DNA from: JBBSHS01 sp038232515
GTDB lineage: Bacteria; Actinomycetota; Acidimicrobiia; Acidimicrobiales; JAUJNH01
Assembly (NCBI GenBank): GCA_038232515.1
Contig: JBBSHS010000024.1
Span: forward strand, 1-29,331
Direction: 5' to 3'
DNA length: 29,331 nt
The notes below the pieces were generated by a model. That model was not told the DNA's origin. It saw nothing but the letters and a program-made list of their open reading frames with translations, and ran no database searches. Below are positions 1 through 6,959 of the stretch, piece by piece. A program made the position numbers and the translations under genes. Positions within the stretch are counted from its first letter, which is position 1. Each line of letters opens with the position of its first letter.

Positions 1-612
1 CGCCTCGTCGAGCTTGGGGCCGTTGCGCGCTTCGACATGGCGGCACACGATCCTTGCGCCGTTGAGGGCGCCGGTGTCGGGCACGTCGATGGGCACGATC
101 TGGGCCGCTGAGCCAGCGCCGCCTTCGGCGACGAACGACTTGGGCCGCGCCACGAAGATCCCGGGCTTGTCCGAGGTGAACCTGGCCTTGACCAGCTCGG
201 TGCCGCCGAAGATCGACAGGTGGGCGACCAGACCGCCCCCTTCCCCGGTCAGGTCGAAGACGTTGGTGAGCACCGGCGCGTCGAGCCGGGCCGACAACCG
301 TCCGCCGATGTCGCGACCGTCGTAGGTCTGCGACAGCAGGACGGCGGCGGGCGGGCCGCTCCACTCGGCCAGGGCGGCGATGGCGGCTGCCACCGGTACG
401 CCCGGCAGCGCGCCGCCCAGCTCACCGGCGCTGAAGACGGTGTCGGCACCGTGGTCACCCAGCTCGGCGGCGAAGGTCGAGGCCGCCCCCCAGGTCACGG
501 CCTCGACGCGGGAAGCGAGGCGGCGGGCGGCGGTGAGGTTCTCCAGGGTCGAGGTGACAGCCTTGCCCTCGATGGCCTCGGCCACCACCCAGATCTTCTC
601 CACCACAGCCAT
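1..612 (-). CDS. etfA: Electron transfer flavoprotein alpha subunit, 3' end cut by window edge
   Basis: The frame is open from the ATG at 612 to the left edge (204 codons), so the C-terminal part lies outside the window. The start MAVVEKIWVVAEAIEGK and the later segment LLSQTYDGRDIGGRLSARLD are typical of the N-terminal domain of EtfA. EtfA pairs with EtfB, binds FAD and passes electrons from acyl-CoA and other dehydrogenases to the quinone pool through ETF-quinone oxidoreductase. The FAD-binding C-terminal domain is the missing part. An AGAGG sequence sits about 8 nt before the ATG. The gene follows etfB with a 35-nt gap, so the two are probably one transcript. The family assignment is firm; the partner dehydrogenases are unknown. 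Confidence 0.93.
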   Translation of the reverse strand, partial: MAVVEKIWVVAEAIEGKAVTSTLENLTAARRLASRVEAVTWGAASTFAAELGDHGADTVFSAGELGGALPGVPVAAAIAALAEWSGPPAAVLLSQTYDGRDIGGRLSARLDAPVLTNVFDLTGEGGGLVAHLSIFGGTELVKARFTSDKPGIFVARPKSFVAEGGAGSAAQIVPIDVPDTGALNGARIVCRHVEARNGPKLDEA

Positions 613-647
613 GTCCGGTACCTCTCGTCGGCAGTCGGTGATCGGGC

Positions 648-1439
648 TCAGATGACCTTGAGCTCGTCCAGGAAGGCGATGATCGCCTCGAAGGCGTCGC
701 CCTTGTCGACCACGACCGTGCCGGTCTGGCGACCCTCGGCCGCCGTCACGGCGACGATCTCCTGCCTCGCCCCGATCTGGCCCACCGAAGCAGGATCGAT
801 ACCGAGGTCGGCCACCGTGACGATGTCGACGAGTTTGCTCCTGGCCGCCATGATGGCCTTGAAGGTGGGGTAGCGGGGCTCGACCACGCCCGCGGTCACC
901 GTGACCAGAGCGGGCAGCGGGCATTCGACCTCGTCGTACCCGGCTTCGGTCTGGCGGTTGACCCTGACGGTCGTGCCGTCGACCTTCACCCGCCTGGCAA
1001 AGGTGACCGAGGGCAGTCCGAGGAGCTCGGCCAGCTGTGCCGGCACGGTGCCGGTGTAGCCGTCGGTGGACTCGGTGGCGGCCAGGACGAGGTCGACCGG
1101 GACCGCCTGGCCGGCGCGCCTGACGGCGGCGGCGAGCACCTTGGCCGTACCCAGGGCATCGGTGCCGGCCAGCGCCGGGTCGGACACGAGGACAGCGCCG
1201 GACGCACCCATGGCCAGGCCGTTGCGCAACCCGGAAACCTGTTCGCCGGGGGCCATGGACAACAGGGTGACCTCGCCCCCACCGGCCTCGGTCAGCAGCT
1301 GGAGGGCTGTCTCGATACCGTATGAGTCCGAGTCGTCCATGATCAGCTTGCCCTGCCGCACCAGGTTGTGGGTGTCAGGATCGAGTCGTCCGGGTGACGC
1401 CGGGCCCGGGATCTGCTTGACGCACACAACCACGTGCAT
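648..1439 (-). CDS. etfB: Electron transfer flavoprotein beta subunit
   Basis: This 263-residue protein starts MHVVVCVKQIPGP, the usual EtfB opening, and carries the EtfB signature region around residues 175-205 (VNRQTEAGYDEVECPLPALV, followed by RYPTFKAIMAARSK). EtfB binds AMP and forms the heterodimer with EtfA encoded just downstream. The ATG at 1439 was chosen because a GGTGAGG ribosome-binding site lies 9 nt upstream; the in-frame ATG at 1448 would place that site too close. A longer upstream reading frame exists, but it overlaps the divergent gene and its extension does not look like EtfB. Length is normal for the family. The 100 bp between this start and the anti-sigma gene at 1540 must hold divergent promoters. 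Confidence 0.95.
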   Translation of the reverse strand: MHVVVCVKQIPGPASPGRLDPDTHNLVRQGKLIMDDSDSYGIETALQLLTEAGGGEVTLLSMAPGEQVSGLRNGLAMGASGAVLVSDPALAGTDALGTAKVLAAAVRRAGQAVPVDLVLAATESTDGYTGTVPAQLAELLGLPSVTFARRVKVDGTTVRVNRQTEAGYDEVECPLPALVTVTAGVVEPRYPTFKAIMAARSKLVDIVTVADLGIDPASVGQIGARQEIVAVTAAEGRQTGTVVVDKGDAFEAIIAFLDELKVI

Positions 1440-1539
1440 GGCGGTCATCCTCACCCATGCCACACTGGCGCACCAGTCGCCCCAACCGCCCAAGCAGCCG
1501 CCGGGCATGCCCGCAGGTCCCTGATAAGTTCCACCGCCG

Positions 1540-1935
1540 GTGCCCAACGACCCCCTGGCCACCGACGCGGTCGAAGCCGTCGACCTCTCGGTCCCCACCT
1601 CGCCAGAGCTGGTGCGCCTGGCCCGGGTCACCGCGTCCGGGCTCGCCAGCCGGCTGGGGTTCACGTACGAGGAGGTCGAGGATCTTCGGCTCGCCATCGA
1701 CGAGCTGTGCTACGCGCTGGTCGGCAAAGGCCACGTCAGCGGCACGCTCCGGCTGCACTACGCCATCTTCGACGGGTCGCTGGAGATCGAGGGGACGGCC
1801 GATGTAGGCGCCGACAGCGATGGCCGGTCTCCCCATCTCTCCGAGCTCTCCGAGCTCATCCTCGACGCGCTGGTCGACGAGCATTCACTGGACGTCGAGG
1901 GGCTCCACTTCCGTCTCGTGAAGCGGCGGGTCTGA
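1540..1935 (+). CDS. RsbW/UsfX-type anti-sigma factor (GHKL ATPase-like fold)
   Basis: The 131-residue product has the short layout of serine-kinase-type anti-sigma factors: an N-terminal segment ending RLARVTASGLASRLGF, then EEVEDLRLAIDELCYALVG at residues 45-62, the helix that carries the ATP-binding N-box in RsbW and SpoIIAB. The usual Asn of that box is not evident (residues read DELCYALV). The C-terminal G-boxes are also poorly conserved, so kinase activity is uncertain. It ends 5 nt before the sigma-factor gene, the classic partner arrangement. The start is a GTG with no clear ribosome-binding site; a TAAGTT 9 nt upstream could be a -10 element. The likely role is sequestering the neighbouring sigma factor. 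No anti-anti-sigma gene is visible nearby. Confidence 0.8.
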   Translation: MPNDPLATDAVEAVDLSVPTSPELVRLARVTASGLASRLGFTYEEVEDLRLAIDELCYALVGKGHVSGTLRLHYAIFDGSLEIEGTADVGADSDGRSPHLSELSELILDALVDEHSLDVEGLHFRLVKRRV

Positions 1936-1940
1936 CGGCG

Positions 1941-2690
1941 GTGACATTCGATCCCGCCCAGCGCGAGGAGCTGCGCCAGAAGTTCGTCGCCTTCGCCGAG
2001 ACCCGCAGCCCGCTCCTGCGGGGCGAGCTGGTCACGGCCCATCTCGGGCTGGCGGAGTATCTGGCCCGGCGGTTCAACAACCGCGGTGAGCCGCTGGACG
2101 ACCTCGTCCAGGTGGCCTCGGTGGGGCTTCTGAAGGCCGTCGACCGCTTCGATCCAGTCCGGGGCGTCGAGTTCTCGACCTATGCCACCCATACCATCGT
2201 GGGCGAGCTGAAGCGCCACTTCCGGGACAAGGGCTGGGCCGTGCGGGCCCCCAGGCGCATGCAGGAGCTCTACCTCCGCCTGGGCAAGATCATCGCCAAC
2301 CTCTCTCAGGAGATCGGGCGCTCACCCACCATCGCCGAGCTGGCCACAGAGGCCCAAGTGAGCGAAGAAGAGGTGCTGGAGGCGCTGGAAGCCGGACAGG
2401 CATACCGTTTCGCCTCGCTCGACGCCCCCAGCCCCGGCGACGACGAGGGCGACGCCATGAGCTCCAGGCTGGGCGTCGAGGACAACCAGATGGAAGGGGC
2501 GGAGCACCGGGCCACGCTTTCACCCCTGCTTTCGACCCTGCCGGCCCGAGAGCGCCGGATCCTCCAGCTGCGGTTCTTCGACGGGCTCACCCAGAGCGAG
2601 ATCGCCACCCAACTCGGCATCAGCCAGATGCACGTCTCCCGGCTGTTGGCCCGGTCGCTGGCCCAACTGCGCCAAGCCGCCGACGCCTGA
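1941..2690 (+). CDS. SigB/SigF/SigG-family RNA polymerase sigma factor
   Basis: This 249-residue group 3 sigma factor contains region 2 (residues 30-95, with DDLVQVASVGLLKAVDRFDP and FSTYATHTIVGELKRHFRDK, the -10 recognition part). Region 3 covers about 105-165 (ANLSQEIGRSPTIAELATEA), and region 4 covers 190-245 (STLPARERRILQLRFFDG, then a helix-turn-helix QSEIATQLGISQMHVSRLLA that contacts the -35 element). It lacks region 1.1, as expected for stress or sporulation-type sigma factors. The GTG start at 1941 lies 5 nt after the anti-sigma stop, indicating coupled translation; a longer in-frame extension upstream overlaps the anti-sigma gene and is not sigma-like. It probably directs a general stress regulon and is held inactive by the upstream partner. 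Confidence 0.93.
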   Translation: MTFDPAQREELRQKFVAFAETRSPLLRGELVTAHLGLAEYLARRFNNRGEPLDDLVQVASVGLLKAVDRFDPVRGVEFSTYATHTIVGELKRHFRDKGWAVRAPRRMQELYLRLGKIIANLSQEIGRSPTIAELATEAQVSEEEVLEALEAGQAYRFASLDAPSPGDDEGDAMSSRLGVEDNQMEGAEHRATLSPLLSTLPARERRILQLRFFDGLTQSEIATQLGISQMHVSRLLARSLAQLRQAADA

Positions 2691-2730
2691 GCCGCCCTCG
2701 CATCGACGAGTGGTGGGAGACTGCCGGGCG

Positions 2731-3642
2731 ATGCGGATGGTGCTCGTCCACAACCCGTCGGCTACGTCGGTCACGTCTCGGGCCCGCGTGGTGATCGGCA
2801 AGGCCCTCGCCTCTGACCACGACGTAACCGTGGCCGAGACGTCCCGCCGGGGCCACGCCACCCGACTGGCACAGGGAGCAGCCGCCGACGGAGCCGACGT
2901 GGTGGTCGTCCTCGGCGGCGACGGCACCGTGAACGAAGCGGCCAACGGCCTGGCTGGCTCACGTACGGCGCTGGGCGTGCTCCCCGGTGGGTCCACCAAC
3001 GTCTTCGCCCGCACCATCGGCATGACCAACGACCCGATAGAGGCCACCGGCGAGCTTCTCGGTGCACTGGGGCGCGGGTCGATCCGGCGGGTGGGCCTGG
3101 GCAGCGCCAACGGCCGTTACTTCTGCTTCCACACCGGCATCGGTTTCGACGCCGCCGTGGTGCAGATGGTGGAGACCCGCTCGGCGCTCAAGCGCTATGC
3201 CGGCCACAGCTGGTTCGCCTGGGCCGGCGTCCGTCAGTGGGCAGGGCTGTACGACCGGGCCAATCCTCGGCTGTCTGTGCGCCACGCCGACGGCAGCACG
3301 GTCGACGATGGGGTGTTCGCCCTCGTCCAGAACACCAATCCCTACACCTACCTCGGCAACCGTCCGCTCGACACCGCTCCCGACGCCGGCTTTGACCGCG
3401 GGCTCCACATCCTGACCTTCCGCCGTCTCGACCTGGTGACGCTCCTCTCCGCGCTGGGCGACGCCACGCGGGGCAGTGGTGTGCGGGGCGGGCGCCGGAT
3501 CGTCCGCAAGGCCGACCAGACCGAGGTGGTGGTGACCGGCCACGGACCGTTTCCCTGGCAGATGGACGGCGAGTACCTGGGTGAGGTCGAACGTCTGGTG
3601 CTCAAGAACGAGCCGGAGGTCCTCGACCTCGTCATCCCCTGA
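2731..3642 (+). CDS. Diacylglycerol/sphingosine kinase-family lipid kinase
   Basis: This 303-residue protein carries the DAGK catalytic motif LGGDGTVNEAANG (residues 61-73) and the following PGGSTNVFARTIG (85-97), then the beta-rich C-terminal domain ending in FPWQMDGEYLG. Members phosphorylate diacylglycerol or related lipids with ATP at the membrane and resemble YegS and DgkB. The ATG at 2731 is preceded by GGGAGA about 11 nt upstream; GTG codons at 2710 and 2713 are possible alternatives adding 6-7 residues. It lies 40 nt after the sigma gene on the same strand. Its exact lipid substrate cannot be read from sequence. As recalled, a similar gene is found near sigma and whiB1-type genes in other actinobacteria. 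Confidence 0.9.
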   Translation: MRMVLVHNPSATSVTSRARVVIGKALASDHDVTVAETSRRGHATRLAQGAAADGADVVVVLGGDGTVNEAANGLAGSRTALGVLPGGSTNVFARTIGMTNDPIEATGELLGALGRGSIRRVGLGSANGRYFCFHTGIGFDAAVVQMVETRSALKRYAGHSWFAWAGVRQWAGLYDRANPRLSVRHADGSTVDDGVFALVQNTNPYTYLGNRPLDTAPDAGFDRGLHILTFRRLDLVTLLSALGDATRGSGVRGGRRIVRKADQTEVVVTGHGPFPWQMDGEYLGEVERLVLKNEPEVLDLVIP

Positions 3643-3739
3643 GCGAAAAAGTTGGAATTGGCCCTTGCCCGTGCCGACGAGCGGGTTTACCCTGTCGTCA
3701 CGGACGGTTCTCCGTCGTGTAAATTGTGGGGAATATTCA

Positions 3740-3755
3740 TGTGAACAGATTCACA
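3740..3755. promoter_or_regulatory. Perfect CRP-type operator upstream of whiB1
   Basis: TGTGAACAGATTCACA is a perfect inverted repeat of the form TGTGA-N6-TCACA, identical to the CRP/FNR-family consensus. Its centre is about 40 bp before the whiB GTG. In Mycobacterium tuberculosis whiB1 is controlled by the cAMP receptor protein, which makes this placement meaningful. The site lies in an AT-richer patch (GAATATTC at 3731) that stands out from the surrounding DNA. No CRP gene is in the window. Confidence 0.7.
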
Positions 3756-3787
3756 ACATCCCTCACTTCGCCGCCGGGAGGCACGCC

Positions 3788-4087
3788 GTGGCCCTGACCT
3801 GGAACCGCTCGATCGACTGGAGCGAAGACGACTGGCGGGAGCGGGCCGCCTGCCGCGACACCGATCCGGACCTGTTCTTCCCTGTCGGCACCACCGGGCC
3901 TGCCATTGAACAGATCGAGGCGGCCAAGTCGGTGTGCCGCATGTGCGACTCCCAGAGCGAGTGCCTCGAGTTCGCTCTGTCCACCAACCAGGAGTCGGGC
4001 GTGTGGGGTGGTACCTCCGAGGACGAGCGGCGCAAGCTTCGCAAGGCATGGTTGGCCCGCCAGCGGGCCACCCGGGCCGCGAGCTGA
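3788..4087 (+). CDS. whiB1: WhiB1-type iron-sulfur transcriptional regulator
   Basis: This 99-residue WhiB protein has the four cluster cysteines C22, C50, C53 and C59 (spacing C-X27-C-X2-C-X5-C) and the turn GVWGG at 71-75, followed by a basic tail (RRKLRKAWLARQR) that contacts DNA. The segment DPDLFFPVGTTGPAI matches the WhiB1/WblE subgroup closely as remembered. WhiB1 proteins carry a nitric-oxide-sensitive 4Fe-4S cluster, bind region 4 of the primary sigma factor and regulate transcription. The GTG start is supported by GGGAGG 6 nt upstream. The 145-bp leader region carries a CRP-type site. The nearby PdtaS-type kinase matches the whiB1-pdtaS neighbourhood known in mycobacteria, which supports the symbol. 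Confidence 0.92.
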   Translation: MALTWNRSIDWSEDDWRERAACRDTDPDLFFPVGTTGPAIEQIEAAKSVCRMCDSQSECLEFALSTNQESGVWGGTSEDERRKLRKAWLARQRATRAAS

Positions 4088-4107
4088 CGCTCGCAGCGGT
4101 CCTCCTC

Positions 4108-4151
4108 GGCGGGCTTCGCCCTCTGGCCCGCCTGCGTCGGGAACACCCGAC
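4108..4151 (+). terminator. Tandem hairpins after whiB1
   Basis: Two stem-loops lie between the convergent genes. The first has 7-bp arms GGCGGGC (4108-4114) and GCCCGCC (4126-4132). The second has arms GTCGGG and CCCGAC around an AACA loop (4136-4151) and is followed by TTCTT. The second looks like a short rho-independent terminator for the plus-strand transcript, though the T-tract is weak. Confidence 0.5.
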
Positions 4152-4165
4152 TTCTTGGTGACGGC

Positions 4166-5260
4166 CTATGGTCGGCTCACCTTCTGTTCGCCCGTGACGA
4201 GGATTCCTGCAGATCCTGAACGGTCAAGGCCGCTCGAGCATCCGGCGTGGTCCAGTCCGCTGCTCATCGAAGGATCAGGGGTGCTGTGCGCGGCGAGCCA
4301 CGCTTGCAACACCTCAGGTCTCAGCCTGCCCCGGTCAGGCACGGTGATGCCGTTCGAGCGCGCCCAGGCCCGCACCTCGGCCGTGGAGGGGCCCGGCGCG
4401 GGAGGGGCGTCGTCGAGCTCACCAGGCGCCACGACGACCCGTTCGATGGCCGCGGCCTCCATGGTGGCCCACACGTGGGCAGCCGCCAGGTACCGGTATG
4501 TCCATTCCTCGGCCAAAGGGCGGGTCTCGCAGAAGACGATGGCCACGCCCGGCCAGCGGACCTGGCACTCGGCGAGGCCATCGGCGACCAGCGCCGGGCG
4601 GACCCGGCCCGGCTTGAAGATCTCGGAGTAGCGGTCCTCGACGACCACAGCGGCGCGGGGCAGAGCAGCGAGCTCGCCCAGCGCGTAGCGCAGCCTTCCA
4701 CTGGTCAGGCTGGAGACCAGGTCAGTCAGCGACTTGCGCTCGACGGAGGCGACGAGCCGCCCGTCGACCACCAGGCCGTAGTCACCGCAAGGCAGTGCCC
4801 GGGACAGCGTGCGCACCGGTTTGCTGGCGAAGTGGTAGGCGTACCGCTCGTGGGAGTCGACCACAATCTCCAGCTCGGCGATTCCCGCCGCTCGGGCGGT
4901 GGGGGTGGTCACATTTGGCCGGGCCTGTTTACGGGTGCGAGGCGACTGCCAGAACACGGCGTCGCGGCCCCGGGCTGTGGTGAACACGAGCTGAGAGCGG
5001 TTCTCCCGCGCTCGGTCGAGCACCAGGTCGATGGCGGCGCCGCGGCGGACGCAGGAGCGCAGTGCCACTCGCTCCACGATGTCGGCGTCGACAGGCCACT
5101 CGCTCGCCGGCACCGGGTAGCAGTACAGAGCCTTCGTGCGTGGCCAGGTCCCCGACGTGCGCAGCACCATCCCCTCTCCCACCGGCAGGTACATCAGGTA
5201 GGCCAGACTCGACTCGGGGTCGGGGTTGCGGGCGATCAGCAGTTCCTCAGCACCGGTCAC
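4166..5260 (-). CDS. XPF/ERCC4-type nuclease with C-terminal Lsr2-like DNA-binding domain
   Basis: This 364-residue protein has three parts. Residues 1-125 form an N-terminal domain I do not recognise. Residues 130-250 hold an ERCC4 nuclease core: D135 in VVDSHERYAYHF, then CGDYGLVVDGRLVASVERKS with G159-D160 and E174-R175-K176, and D180, reproducing the GD-Xn-ERK-X3-D active site of XPF and Mus81. Residues 292-326 (TAEVRAWARSNGITVPDRGR) match the C-terminal DNA-binding module of Lsr2, with the RGR-type minor-groove loop at 309-312. There is no helicase domain and no helix-hairpin-helix. It probably cuts branched or flap DNA, guided by the AT-seeking tail. The GTG start overlaps the TGA of a short upstream frame. 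It is convergent with whiB1. The substrate is unproven. Confidence 0.82.
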   Translation of the reverse strand: MTGAEELLIARNPDPESSLAYLMYLPVGEGMVLRTSGTWPRTKALYCYPVPASEWPVDADIVERVALRSCVRRGAAIDLVLDRARENRSQLVFTTARGRDAVFWQSPRTRKQARPNVTTPTARAAGIAELEIVVDSHERYAYHFASKPVRTLSRALPCGDYGLVVDGRLVASVERKSLTDLVSSLTSGRLRYALGELAALPRAAVVVEDRYSEIFKPGRVRPALVADGLAECQVRWPGVAIVFCETRPLAEEWTYRYLAAAHVWATMEAAAIERVVVAPGELDDAPPAPGPSTAEVRAWARSNGITVPDRGRLRPEVLQAWLAAHSTPDPSMSSGLDHAGCSSGLDRSGSAGILVTGEQKVSRP

Positions 5261-5364
5261 GAGCTGTCCAGGTTCACGTAGCGGGCGAAGTTCCCGGCCA
5301 TGAAGAGACGCTGGGTGACGGCTCCTGGTCGGAGCCGGGCCGGGGCCGCAGCGTCATCCCGTAG

Positions 5365-5380
5365 CTTGGGGTGACCCAAG
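5365..5380. promoter_or_regulatory. Palindrome upstream of the ERCC4-Lsr2 gene
   Basis: CTTGGGGTGACCCAAG has perfect 6-bp arms with a 4-bp centre, about 105 bp before the nuclease start. It could be an operator or a small hairpin. No matching second copy was noticed in the window. Confidence 0.35.
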
Positions 5381-5404
5381 ATGGGCCCGAAGCCCACGGT
5401 AGCT

Positions 5405-5431
5405 CGCCGGGGGCGCCGGGGGCGCCGGGGG
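5405..5431. repeat. Three tandem copies of CGCCGGGGG
   Basis: Three perfect head-to-tail 9-bp units fill 5405-5431 in the gap between the nuclease start and the kinase stop. The array is extremely GC-rich and could fold or slip. It has no evident coding role. Confidence 0.85.
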
Positions 5432-5486
5432 TCAAACTCCCCTGCCGAAGCCAACCCACTGCCGAAGCCGCCCCGCCGTTCGCTGG

Positions 5487-6959
5487 TCAGAGCTCGGCGG
5501 GGGGAATGGGGATCTTCAGCTCCACCACGGTGCCGGCTTCGGTGCGCAGGGAGATGGTCCCGCCCAGCTGGCTCGTCACCAGGTCGCGCACGATGGACAG
5601 GCCCAGGCTACGGGTGGAGTCGATGGTGAAGCCGCTGGGCAGGCCCCTCCCGTTGTCCCGGACCGTGACCACCAGATCGGCGCCGTCGTTGGCCAGGTTG
5701 ACCTCCACCCAACCGACGCCGTCAGGGGAATGCGGCTGGGCCCCGTCGACGAAGGCGTGCTCGGCGGCGTTCTGCAAGAGCTCGGTCAGCACCACCGCCA
5801 GGGGTGTGGCCAGGGCGGCCGGCAACTCGCCGGGTTGGCCACCCCACGAGAACTCGACGGGCACGTCGGTGACGATCATGCCGTCCGCGGCCATGCGCAC
5901 CAGAGGCCCGATGATCTCGTTGAAGGCAACCTGCTCGCCCGCGTCACGGGACAGGATCTCATGGACGAGCGCGATCGACCGGATGCGACGCTCGGCCTCG
6001 TCGAGCGCCTCGCGTCCCTCGCCCGGCGCCAGCCGACGGCCCTGCAGGCGCAGGAGCGAGCCGATCGTCTGCAGATTGTTCTTCACCCGATGGTGCACCT
6101 CGCGGATGGTGGCGTCCTTGCTGAGCAGCAGGCGGTCACGGCGACGCAGGTCGGTCACGTCCCGCAGAAGGACGATCCCGGCGATGACCTTGCCGTTCTC
6201 CAAGAGCGGGAGGGCACGGATGAGAATGATCACGTCGGGCCGGCGCTCGACCTCCTCGGTGACGGGCAGGTGAGTGGCGTAGGCGGTGGACACCGCCGTC
6301 TCGTCGACGCCCACCTCGTCCAGCCGCACCCCTTCGGCGTTGGAGTACACGCCCATGCGGTGCAGGGCGTTGACCGCATTGGGCGACGCGTACACGGTCA
6401 GGCCGGCCGCGTCCAACAGCAGGGCACCGTCGCCGACACGGGGCGACTCGGCCGTGGTCCCCTCGTCCACGGGGTAAGGGAACTCGCCCCGCACGACCAT
6501 TCGGGCGAAGCGGTCGAAGACCTCCACGTAGGCCCGTTCCAGCTCGCCGGGGCGGCGGCCGACGGCGAGCGCCGACTCACGGGTGAGCACCGCCACCAGC
6601 TTGCCTCGGTGGCGTACCGGGATGCACTGGATGCGGGCCTGCTCGCCCCGCCCGAGCATGACCTCACCGTCGAGGATCTCGCCGCTACGCCAGGCACTCG
6701 CCACCAGGGGGCGCTCGGCCCCGTCGATGATGCGCCCGACGAGGTCCTCGCGGTGGAGGGTCTGGCTGGTCGTGGGCCGCATCTGGCCCAGCACGATGAA
6801 CCGGCTGTCGTCTCGGTCGGACACCACCACGAGGAGCAGCAGGTCACCGAAGCAGAGATCGGCCAGCATCCCCCAACTGGCCACCAGCCGCGTGAGGTGG
6901 CTCAGCTGGTCCTCGTCGAGCCGGGTGTGCATGCGGGCCAGCTCCGGGAGCGTCGCCAT
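5487..6959 (-). CDS. pdtaS: PdtaS-type sensor histidine kinase
   Basis: This 490-residue soluble kinase has an N-terminal GAF-like sensor (about 1-150), a PAS-like domain (about 175-270), and a HisKA_2 dimerisation region with IREVHHRVKNNLQTIGSLL at 285-303, where the phospho-accepting His is one of H289/H290. The ATPase domain (385-485) has N-box N397 in LTELLQNAAEHAF and G-boxes DNGRGLPSG and SLGLSIVRDLV. There are no membrane segments. PdtaS signals to the RNA-binding antiterminator PdtaR, which is not in this window. Length and layout match mycobacterial PdtaS (about 500 residues). Its ATG shares a base with the stop of the upstream site-2 protease (TGATG), so translation is coupled. A longer frame extending upstream lies inside the protease gene and is not real. 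Confidence 0.9.
   Translation of the reverse strand: MATLPELARMHTRLDEDQLSHLTRLVASWGMLADLCFGDLLLLVVVSDRDDSRFIVLGQMRPTTSQTLHREDLVGRIIDGAERPLVASAWRSGEILDGEVMLGRGEQARIQCIPVRHRGKLVAVLTRESALAVGRRPGELERAYVEVFDRFARMVVRGEFPYPVDEGTTAESPRVGDGALLLDAAGLTVYASPNAVNALHRMGVYSNAEGVRLDEVGVDETAVSTAYATHLPVTEEVERRPDVIILIRALPLLENGKVIAGIVLLRDVTDLRRRDRLLLSKDATIREVHHRVKNNLQTIGSLLRLQGRRLAPGEGREALDEAERRIRSIALVHEILSRDAGEQVAFNEIIGPLVRMAADGMIVTDVPVEFSWGGQPGELPAALATPLAVVLTELLQNAAEHAFVDGAQPHSPDGVGWVEVNLANDGADLVVTVRDNGRGLPSGFTIDSTRSLGLSIVRDLVTSQLGGTISLRTEAGTVVELKIPIPPAEL

Noticed and set aside
1434..1940. Upstream extension of the sigma factor frame
   Set aside because: It overlaps the anti-sigma gene in another frame, is Arg/Pro-rich and has no family resemblance.
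3701..3720. ACGGA...TCCGT hairpin as terminator of the lipid kinase gene
   Set aside because: The stem is only 5 bp and has no T-tract.
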